From positions 1-64,000 of the forward strand of contig DAIDJF010000004.1 of the NCBI GenBank assembly GCA_027451525.1: a stretch of DNA of 64,000 nucleotides. The letters run 5' to 3'. How positions within the stretch are numbered: position 1 is the stretch's first letter; every line of letters starts with the position of its first letter. Below, piece after piece: positions 54,839 to 61,503 of the stretch. The position numbers and the translations under genes were made by a program. This stretch comes from Ktedonobacterales bacterium (GTDB lineage Bacteria > Chloroflexota > Ktedonobacteria > Ktedonobacterales > Ktedonobacteraceae). The notes below the pieces were generated by a model, which was not told where the DNA came from, ran no database searches, and saw only the letters and a list, made by a program, of their open reading frames with translations.

Positions 54839-56230
54839 ATGCATCGTCGCGCCCCCAATTTTCACCCAGGGTTAATGACCGATATGTATCATCCTGACGC
54901 CGCCTATATTTCATGGCGCACCGGACGCAATGGCCTGACCACATTCGATCTCTATACTCGTACTGCTCCGTTCGGCGGAGCCTACCTGCTCGTCGCCGGA
55001 TTGGAAGCGGCCCTTGAGTTCGCGCAAGCCTTTCGCTATACTGAACAGGAACTACGCTTCCTTGCTCATATTCGCGATTATGACGCGGCCTTTCTCGACG
55101 AACTGGCAAATTTGCGCTTCACAGGCGAAATACTCGCCCTGCCCGAAGGCACGATTGCCTTTCCAAACGAACCACTTATGCGCGTCACCGCTCCATTTCG
55201 CGAGGCCATGCTGCTAGAAGCGGGCTTGCTCCAGGCTATCGGCCTCTCCACGCTGATCGCGACCAAAGCCTCGCGCATTGTCCATGCCGCAGAGCAGGGT
55301 CATGTGCGCCGCGTGGCCGAGTTTGCCTTTCGCCGCGCCCAGGAGCCATTGACCGTCGCGCGCGCCTCGTATATCGGCGGATGTGCCAGCACGTCGCTGC
55401 TCAACGCCGCTTACGAGTTTCGGTTGCCCGCGACTGGAACCGTGCCCCATTCGCTAATCGAACTCTATCCAAGCGAGGAAGAGGCATTTGAGGCCATCGC
55501 GCAATCCTACAACCGCTACACTCTGCTGCTCGATACGTATGATTCACGTCAGGCTATTCATACCGCCATTGCAACCGCTCTGCGCGCCCAGGAAACGCTT
55601 GGACACACGCTTGCTGCCGTGCGCCTGGATAGTGGCGATCTGGTGGCAGACAGTATTTACATTCGCGAGCAACTTGACATAGCAGGGCTGACCGATGTGC
55701 GTATCCTGCTCAGCGGCGATCTGGACGAGTGGAAAATCCAGGAGTTGCTAGAGGCAGGTGCGGCCGTTGATGCCTTTGGCGTAGGCACGACGCTCGGCAG
55801 CGGAGCGGGTTCGGTCGAACGGGGCGTCTCTGGTGGCGCGCTCGGCACGGTCTACAAAGAGGTCTGGTATGTCGACGAATCGGGCAACGAGTCGCCCAAG
55901 CTCAAGATTGCTGGTCCCAAGACCACGTGGCCGGGCAAGAAAGAGATTTACCGTCATCCACAGTGGCAAGAGGATATTGTACAACTGGCGCACGAGCCGC
56001 GCCCAGATAACTATCAGCGGCTACTGCGGCCCGTGATGCGCAACGGCGAGATCATCTCCGGTAGTCTGCCGCCACTGTCAGAAATTCGCGAACTTGCGCA
56101 ACATAACCTGCGCTTGCTGCCCACGCAATATCGCGCCCTGAACGTGGAACAGCCCTATCCCGTGCGTTTCAGCGATGGTCTGCAATCACTGCGCAAACAG
56201 GCTGCTCATCTGGTAGGCAAAACTATCTAA
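54839..56230 (+). CDS. pncB: nicotinate phosphoribosyltransferase
   Basis: A 463-residue enzyme that makes nicotinate mononucleotide from nicotinate and PRPP in the NAD salvage pathway (Preiss-Handler). Marks: TDMYHPDAAY at the N-terminus, RRAQEPLTVARASYIGGCASTSLLNAAYEF, GTVPHSLIEL with the catalytic His/Pro region, AAVRLDSGDLVADSIYIREQLD and GVGTTLGSG-like glycine-rich phosphate-binding loop. Size and order fit the family. It is a single gene with its own promoter and represents core metabolism. Confidence 0.94.
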   Translation: MHRRAPNFHPGLMTDMYHPDAAYISWRTGRNGLTTFDLYTRTAPFGGAYLLVAGLEAALEFAQAFRYTEQELRFLAHIRDYDAAFLDELANLRFTGEILALPEGTIAFPNEPLMRVTAPFREAMLLEAGLLQAIGLSTLIATKASRIVHAAEQGHVRRVAEFAFRRAQEPLTVARASYIGGCASTSLLNAAYEFRLPATGTVPHSLIELYPSEEEAFEAIAQSYNRYTLLLDTYDSRQAIHTAIATALRAQETLGHTLAAVRLDSGDLVADSIYIREQLDIAGLTDVRILLSGDLDEWKIQELLEAGAAVDAFGVGTTLGSGAGSVERGVSGGALGTVYKEVWYVDESGNESPKLKIAGPKTTWPGKKEIYRHPQWQEDIVQLAHEPRPDNYQRLLRPVMRNGEIISGSLPPLSEIRELAQHNLRLLPTQYRALNVEQPYPVRFSDGLQSLRKQAAHLVGKTI

Positions 56231-56383
56231 CGCACTTGCATCTCTGCAAGTAAGAATGTAACAAAAAAATTGCGTGATGAGATTGATACAGGTGCCTATA
56301 CCGCACAGTAGCAAACGGTGTGTTATACTGTGATAGTGCTGGCAGGAGCCTTTCCTGCCGTATCAATAAAAGGAGAATTCACC

Positions 56384-56707
56384 ATGACCGTCGCAGAAAC
56401 CTTCGAGACAATGAAGACGCTATTTAATCCGACTGCCGCCGCAGGCATGAATAAAACTATTCAGTGGAACATCAGCGGCGACGAGGCGGGCAAGTGGGCC
56501 TTCAAAATCGCTGACCAGACCTGTGAACTCATCGAGGGCGGCGTCGAAAAAGCCGATCTCACCATGTCTATGTCCGATAAGGACTGGGTTGCCATTGCCG
56601 AAGGCACGCTCGATCCCATGAACGCTTTCATGATGGGCAAAGTCAAGACGCAAGGTGATGTCATGCTTGCCATGCGCATCCAGCAGATTTTCCCCACAAA
56701 ACGCTAA
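56384..56707 (+). CDS. SCP2 sterol-binding-domain protein
   Basis: A 107-residue one-domain protein: NKTIQWNISGDEAGKWAFKI, ADLTMSMSDKDWVAIAEG and NAFMMGKVKTQGDVMLAMRIQQIF match the SCP2/sterol carrier fold. It binds a hydrophobic ligand in the cytoplasm. ATG 56384 follows AAAGGAG with 8 bases spacing; upstream codons to 56318 are not conserved. TATACT near 56325 is a likely -10, followed by a small GGCAGGA/TCCTGCC hairpin in the leader at 56341-56359. A strong terminator follows. Confidence 0.88.
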   Translation: MTVAETFETMKTLFNPTAAAGMNKTIQWNISGDEAGKWAFKIADQTCELIEGGVEKADLTMSMSDKDWVAIAEGTLDPMNAFMMGKVKTQGDVMLAMRIQQIFPTKR

Positions 56708-56729
56708 TTCCGCTCGCGCTACTCATACA

Positions 56730-56766
56730 CATCATGCGTGTAACAAGCAATGTTACACGCATGATG
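56730..56766 (+). terminator. 16-bp perfect terminator hairpin
   Basis: Bases 56730-56745 (CATCATGCGTGTAACA) and 56751-56766 are perfect reverse complements with an AGCAA loop, followed by CTTTGCTTTT. It lies 22 bases after the SCP2 gene stop. Confidence 0.85.
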
Positions 56767-56935
56767 CTTTGCTTTTCGACAACTTGACAATCAGACGAGC
56801 AGACCAGAACGGTGGATTTTCACGCGGAGATGTGCTATACTTTCCGCAAGACGGTCTTTCTTTGTCAATCAGACCGCTGCACACAGGCATGACACGCATA
56901 GTAGACGGCACACAGTCCGTAGAAAGGCGTTGACA

Positions 56936-57334
56936 ATGGCAATCAGACGTGAAGAGCTACATCCACATCTGCAACACCTTGATGGCATGTTAACGACGCA
57001 CGAAGCCGCGAAACAACTCGATCTCAGCTACTGGCACTTTATGCACCTCGTAGAAGCAGGACGCATCCCCGGCATACGCATCGTTGATCGCTGGCTCTTC
57101 GCCCCTGCCGATCTCGCCCACTACCGACGACAGAAATATGGTCAGCTAGAAGACATGGCGCATATAGCCCTCAGTAATCCGACTATTTCACTCACCGAAC
57201 GTCAAGCCAGCATCTGCCGCTACCTCCTCGAAAATGAACGTCCCTCCTCAATCGCTCGCAAATTGCAACAATCCCGTCAAGCCGTGCACGCACAGATTGC
57301 CCTCATCAAAGAGAAAATTGCCCGTCTCACTTAA
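56936..57334 (+). CDS. small DNA-binding protein with two HTH motifs
   Basis: A 132-residue protein. The N-terminal half is an excisionase/MerR-like HTH: LTTHEAAKQLDLSYWHFMHLVEAGRIPGIRI, then WLFAPADLAHYR. The C-terminal half (90-130) resembles another HTH such as a LuxR/sigma region 4: LTERQASICRYLLENERPSSIARKLQQSRQAVHAQIALI. AGAAAGG lies 8 bases before ATG 56936. The 3' end overlaps the convergent mtaB-type gene by 8 bases. It could be a regulator of the neighbour or a remnant of a mobile element's excisionase; no integrase is present. Confidence 0.75.
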   Translation: MAIRREELHPHLQHLDGMLTTHEAAKQLDLSYWHFMHLVEAGRIPGIRIVDRWLFAPADLAHYRRQKYGQLEDMAHIALSNPTISLTERQASICRYLLENERPSSIARKLQQSRQAVHAQIALIKEKIARLT

Positions 57335-58769
57335 TATTCCACTCGACCTCGCCATACAAACCGTCATCGATGAGGTGCGTTAGATGGGCGCGCACGATCT
57401 CATGCTGCCAACTTGACGCGCGCTCTGGCAGGGCGTGTAGTTCGACGCGCAGATAATTGTCGGTCAGACCTTCCCAGCGTCCGTTGCGCGGATGCTCGAC
57501 CAGCACGTCTACGCTCTGGCCCAGGAACTGCTCTCTAAATTGGCGGCCATGCTGCTCATTGAGCGCGAGGAGCCGCTCGCTGCGTTCCTTCTTAAGGCTA
57601 TCCTGAATCTGCCCACGCATACGCGCCGCAGCGGTTCCCTGGCGCGGCGAGAAGCGAAAGACGTGCGCTTTGGCAAACTCTAATTCACGGGCCAGTTGAT
57701 AGGTCTGCTCAAAATCTTCGTCGCTCTCGCCCGGAAAGCCGACGATGATGTCCGTGCTGATCGCGATAGCGGGAACGAGTCGTTTAGCCTCATGGATAAT
57801 CTGGGCATACCGCGCGCTGTTATAGCGACGCGCCATTCGGCGCAAGATTGCATCCGAGCCGCTTTGTAGGGGCAGATGCAAATGGCGACACATGCGCGGA
57901 TTTTGCCAATGTTCCAGCCATTCGAGGCGAAAATCTTCGGGTTCTAGCGAGGAAACACGGATGCGTGGCATCTCCGTCTCGCTGAGTAAGGTCGCAATCA
58001 GATCACCCAGATCGCGCTGCGCATCCTCGTCTGGATGGTAGTCGCCCAGGTGAATGCCCGTTAACACAATCTCTTTGAAACCAGCCCGTGTCTTGCGGCG
58101 CACCTGCTCGACAATTGCCTCAATGCTGCGACTGCGCGATTTGCCACGCACCGATGGCACAATACAATAGGTGCAACGATTATCGCAGCCATCCTGCACC
58201 TTCATCTGCACACGCGTACGCGAGGTAAGCCGTGTAGGATTATCGGCCTCTGGCTCCTCATCATGCAAAGCCAGCAGGGTATCGCTACCAATATGTTGCG
58301 TATCAAACGGCACAACAGGCAAAAGCGGACGTGACAAATTGGACGGCGAACGCGATCCATCTACATCGGTCCCTACAGGTGTGTCGTTTGAGGGAAGAGG
58401 TGTGTGGGAACGGATGGCATCGACGAGAGCATCTTTGGCGGGATTGCCGACCACGAGATCGACGCCAGGCAGAGCGGCAACTGCGATTGGGTTGATCTCG
58501 GCATAGCAACCCGTGACGACGAGCAAGGCGTCGGGATGACGGCGATGGGCCTGCGCGATCAACTGGCGCGAACTGCGGTCGCCCAGGTTGGTAACAGTGC
58601 AGGTATTGACGATGTAAATATCAGCGTCTTCAGTAAAATCGCGCTGCACAAAGCCTGCCGCACTCATCTGCTCGCCAATCGCCTCACTATCGGCCTGATT
58701 GACCTTGCAGCCGAGCGTTGCTAGCGCGAAGGTAGCCTGTTTAGATGTCTGTCTCTCTGCCATAAGCAT
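57327..58769 (-). CDS. mtaB: MtaB-type tRNA methylthiotransferase
   Basis: A 480-residue radical SAM methylthiotransferase. N-terminal domain: FALATLGCKVNQADSEA and VNTCTVTNLGDRSSRQ bind the second cluster; radical SAM: CDNRCTYCIVPSVRG (C-x3-C-x2-C) near residue 195; a C-terminal TRAM domain (SVDVLVEHPRNGRWEGL) binds tRNA. By the N-terminal Cys pattern it resembles MtaB, which methylthiolates t6A37 in tRNA to ms2t6A; MiaB is a less likely alternative. It begins 1-2 bases after the DUF2085 gene, so it is in an operon with that and the glutaredoxin-like gene. A longer open frame upstream is not conserved. Confidence 0.85.
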   Translation of the reverse strand: MLMAERQTSKQATFALATLGCKVNQADSEAIGEQMSAAGFVQRDFTEDADIYIVNTCTVTNLGDRSSRQLIAQAHRRHPDALLVVTGCYAEINPIAVAALPGVDLVVGNPAKDALVDAIRSHTPLPSNDTPVGTDVDGSRSPSNLSRPLLPVVPFDTQHIGSDTLLALHDEEPEADNPTRLTSRTRVQMKVQDGCDNRCTYCIVPSVRGKSRSRSIEAIVEQVRRKTRAGFKEIVLTGIHLGDYHPDEDAQRDLGDLIATLLSETEMPRIRVSSLEPEDFRLEWLEHWQNPRMCRHLHLPLQSGSDAILRRMARRYNSARYAQIIHEAKRLVPAIAISTDIIVGFPGESDEDFEQTYQLARELEFAKAHVFRFSPRQGTAAARMRGQIQDSLKKERSERLLALNEQHGRQFREQFLGQSVDVLVEHPRNGRWEGLTDNYLRVELHALPERASSWQHEIVRAHLTHLIDDGLYGEVEWNIK

Positions 58770-58770
58770 A

Positions 58771-59376
58771 TTATTTATGCTCGCGTTTCCAGGGGAATTG
58801 TAGGGCGAATTTATTGTCAATACGCACGGGAATGGGCGGCGTGTTGATGGTCTCAAGTAGCGTTTTCTGCATGAGCGGTAGAATGAACCAGATGCTGCCC
58901 AGACCAAAGAGCGTGCCAGTGAGCACACGCAGTTCCCAGGTGCTTTCACGTAGGCCGAACATTTGCGTAAAACCGTCCCAGGCCATCGGTAAACAGAGCA
59001 GAACCCATAGCCACCAGGGCACGCCCGGCAGACGCTTCTTGCTCAAAACAAAGATCAGACTGCCCAGGAACATCGACGAGTAGATGGAGAGGTTACGTGC
59101 GCACAGGCCAAATTGATGCCCTAGCACATAAAACGAGTGGGCAGGAATTTGCGCGCAAACATAGTGCAATGCATAGAACAAAGGTTTAGAGATACTATCC
59201 AGGCCAAAGTAGGAGAGAAAAGGAATTGACAGAGCGATAGTGACCAGCGAGCCTAATGCTATTGTAATGATATTAGCCCATTGGTCGATCAGAAAACTCT
59301 CGATAGCACGCGCTACATTAGAGCGGTGAGCTGTTTGACTTGAATCAGCGGTGTAGGGTATCTGTTGCATTGCCAT
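58771..59376 (-). CDS. DUF2085 family membrane protein
   Basis: A 201-residue membrane protein with several hydrophobic segments. It carries the DUF2085 hallmarks CARNLSIYSSMFLG and AWDGFTQMFGLRESTWELRVLTGTLFG. Function unknown; members are often beside redox proteins. AAGGAATATC precedes ATG 59376; upstream codons to 59466 lie in the previous gene's 3' end. The gene lies between the glutaredoxin-like and mtaB-type genes, an order that suggests a linked role. Confidence 0.85.
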   Translation of the reverse strand: MAMQQIPYTADSSQTAHRSNVARAIESFLIDQWANIITIALGSLVTIALSIPFLSYFGLDSISKPLFYALHYVCAQIPAHSFYVLGHQFGLCARNLSIYSSMFLGSLIFVLSKKRLPGVPWWLWVLLCLPMAWDGFTQMFGLRESTWELRVLTGTLFGLGSIWFILPLMQKTLLETINTPPIPVRIDNKFALQFPWKREHK

Positions 59377-59401
59377 TGCGATATTCCTTATAAATGATGT
59401 A

Positions 59402-59659
59402 TCAGACGTGAAAAGCGTCTGCCAACTCGTTATAGATAATGCGCCCCTCGGCGACGACAGTTCCATTCATAAGAACAACCGGTATACGATAGCGATAAAG
59501 AGTAAATAGTTCATCACTGCTACGAATATCAATTTCGGTCAGATCATAAGAGGTGAGAGCGGCAATATCGTCGAGCATCTCACGAGCTTCGTCGCACAGA
59601 TGACAACCAGCCTTTGTATAGAATGTTACCTGTGGGACAGTGGCATTGGCTTCGCTCAT
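59402..59659 (-). CDS. glutaredoxin-like (DUF836) protein
   Basis: An 85-residue thioredoxin-fold protein: VTFYTKAGCHLCDEAREML with the redox C-x2-C, EIDIRSSDELFTLY and the cis-Pro RIPVVLMNG. It is a thiol-disulfide oxidoreductase in the cytoplasm. ATG 59659 has GAGGAA about 6-8 bases upstream; ATG 59665 sits too close to that site. First gene of the operon with DUF2085 and MtaB-type genes, 25 bases before the DUF2085 start. Confidence 0.88.
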   Translation of the reverse strand: MSEANATVPQVTFYTKAGCHLCDEAREMLDDIAALTSYDLTEIDIRSSDELFTLYRYRIPVVLMNGTVVAEGRIIYNELADAFHV

Positions 59660-59728
59660 CAACATTTCCTCTTTTTCTTTTATCATACCATAGTTATCAC
59701 GCGGCGTGAAGAGTCGCAGAAACGTTGG

Positions 59729-61501
59729 TTACCAGGCAAACTTTTCAGTAAGAAATGAGCGGCTATAGTGCAATAGCACGGGACTACCATGCGGACATAC
59801 GGCCGGTGCTGTGACACGGGCCAGCGCACTAAGTAATGTCTGCTGCTCACTAGAACTTAAATCGCGTCCACGCCGCAGCGCAGAACGACACGCCAGACAG
59901 ATGAGCAAGTGATCTTCCCAATCACTACTATCTTCAGAAGCGGTCTCTGCCAGTTCGTGCAAGTGGGCAATTAGTTGTTCCTGCCCCTCGCCTTGTTCAT
60001 TCAGTGGTACGGAGCGAATTAAAAAACTGCGTCCGCCAAAGCGTTCACACTCGATGCCCAGACCGCGCAAGATGGGCAGGCGTTGCTCAAGTAGATCGGC
60101 CTGATAGCGTTTCATCTCGACAATCACTGGTTCTAGCAACAAGTGGGCACTCACGCTCGCATCTTCTTGCCGTCCCCCCATGTGCGTGCGCCGCAGATGT
60201 TCATAGATAACCCGTTCATGGGCGCGATGCTGATCGACCAGATAGAGACTGCCATCGGGTGCTTCCGCCAAAATAACCGCCAGTTGCAACTGCGCCAACG
60301 GGCGTAAGTGCGCGATCACCTCTGCAGTACCGGGTTGCGCCACTTCAGCTTTATAGCCTTCCGCCGATTCAGAGACATGCAAACCATGCCTGCGTGGTCC
60401 CGGTAACTTGCGCTGATTTGCCAACACCGGACCGGGGAATTGCACTGCTTGCGGAGAGACAGGACTACGCTCCAAGACCTCGCGTACAGCCTGCGTCAGG
60501 GCCGCCTTCACCTCAGCCTCATGCTCCAAACGAACCTCTATTTTAGCGGGATGCACGTTGACATCAACTTCATCGGGCGGCACGTTGAGCAGTAACGCCA
60601 AAAGCGGGTGTTTGCCCTTTGGCAACAGCGTCCGATAGCCCGCCTCTAATGCATCCTGCAAGGCACGCGACTGTATCCAGCGTCCATTGATGAAGAGCAT
60701 CACATACTGGCGGCTATTCTGCGCGAGCACACGATTACCCACATAGCCATGAATACGATAACGCGCCTCGTCCGCAAGTTCAACCACATCGAGCAGATCG
60801 TGCAGGGGAAGATGATAAAGTTCTGAGAACGTGTTTGCCAGATCACCCGTTCCACTGGTCAGCAGAGCGGTATGCTCATCTATAATCAGGTGAAAACGGA
60901 TAGAGGGATAGCACACTGCATAGCGTTGCAGTAGCTGCACTACATGCCCATTTTCAGTTCGTGCGCCGCGCATGAACTTGAGACGCGCTGGCACATTATA
61001 AAACAGATCGCACACTGTCACTGTCGTGCCATGGGGACGTGCCTTACGCCCACGCTGCACAATCTCACTACCACGCCACATGTACCAGACACCTGCCTGT
61101 TCCTCATCAGCGGTTTCAGTTTCAATCGCTCGACTCAGCAGCGTCAGTTCAGAGACAGCGGCAATGCTGGCAAGAGCTTCGCCACGAAAACCGAGTGTGT
61201 GTAAATGCTCCAGATCATCAACGTCCGTGATCTTGCTGGTGCTATGGCGTTGCACTGCCGCTTCCAGTTCGTAATCAGGAATGCCCACGCCGTCATCGCT
61301 CACACGAATCAGGCGCAAACCACTGCCACGTAATTCCACGCGTATCTCACGTGCTCCCGCATCTAGAGCATTCTCAATCAGCTCTTTGACAACAGAAACG
61401 GGACGCTCAATCACTTCACCAGCCGCGATACGCTCCGCAACTTCTGGCATAAGTGTTTGAATTGGACGGCGTGCCATCGTTTGTACAACTTCACTCATCA
61501 C
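59729..61501 (-). CDS. mutL: DNA mismatch repair protein MutL
   Basis: A 590-residue MutL. The N-terminal GHKL ATPase has ERPVSVVKELIENALDAGA, DDGVGIP and TLGFRGEALASIAAV; the transducer follows with INGRWIQSRALQDAL. The C-terminal part carries DQHRAHERVIYEHL, close to the endonuclease motif D-Q-H-A-x2-E-x4-E but with Arg in place of Ala, plus ACRSALRRG and CPHGSP. MutL couples MutS mismatch binding to strand processing. It follows mutS with a 2-base gap, and the pair forms an operon. Endonuclease activity is likely but not certain. Confidence 0.95.
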   Translation of the reverse strand: MMSEVVQTMARRPIQTLMPEVAERIAAGEVIERPVSVVKELIENALDAGAREIRVELRGSGLRLIRVSDDGVGIPDYELEAAVQRHSTSKITDVDDLEHLHTLGFRGEALASIAAVSELTLLSRAIETETADEEQAGVWYMWRGSEIVQRGRKARPHGTTVTVCDLFYNVPARLKFMRGARTENGHVVQLLQRYAVCYPSIRFHLIIDEHTALLTSGTGDLANTFSELYHLPLHDLLDVVELADEARYRIHGYVGNRVLAQNSRQYVMLFINGRWIQSRALQDALEAGYRTLLPKGKHPLLALLLNVPPDEVDVNVHPAKIEVRLEHEAEVKAALTQAVREVLERSPVSPQAVQFPGPVLANQRKLPGPRRHGLHVSESAEGYKAEVAQPGTAEVIAHLRPLAQLQLAVILAEAPDGSLYLVDQHRAHERVIYEHLRRTHMGGRQEDASVSAHLLLEPVIVEMKRYQADLLEQRLPILRGLGIECERFGGRSFLIRSVPLNEQGEGQEQLIAHLHELAETASEDSSDWEDHLLICLACRSALRRGRDLSSSEQQTLLSALARVTAPAVCPHGSPVLLHYSRSFLTEKFAW

Positions 61502-61503
61502 GA

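Noticed and set aside
56936-57334. Mobile element indicated by an excisionase-like gene
   Set aside because: No integrase, transposase or attachment repeats are visible around it.
58770-58949. N-terminal extension of the MtaB-type gene
   Set aside because: The extra ~60 residues overlap the DUF2085 gene, and the family starts near 58769.
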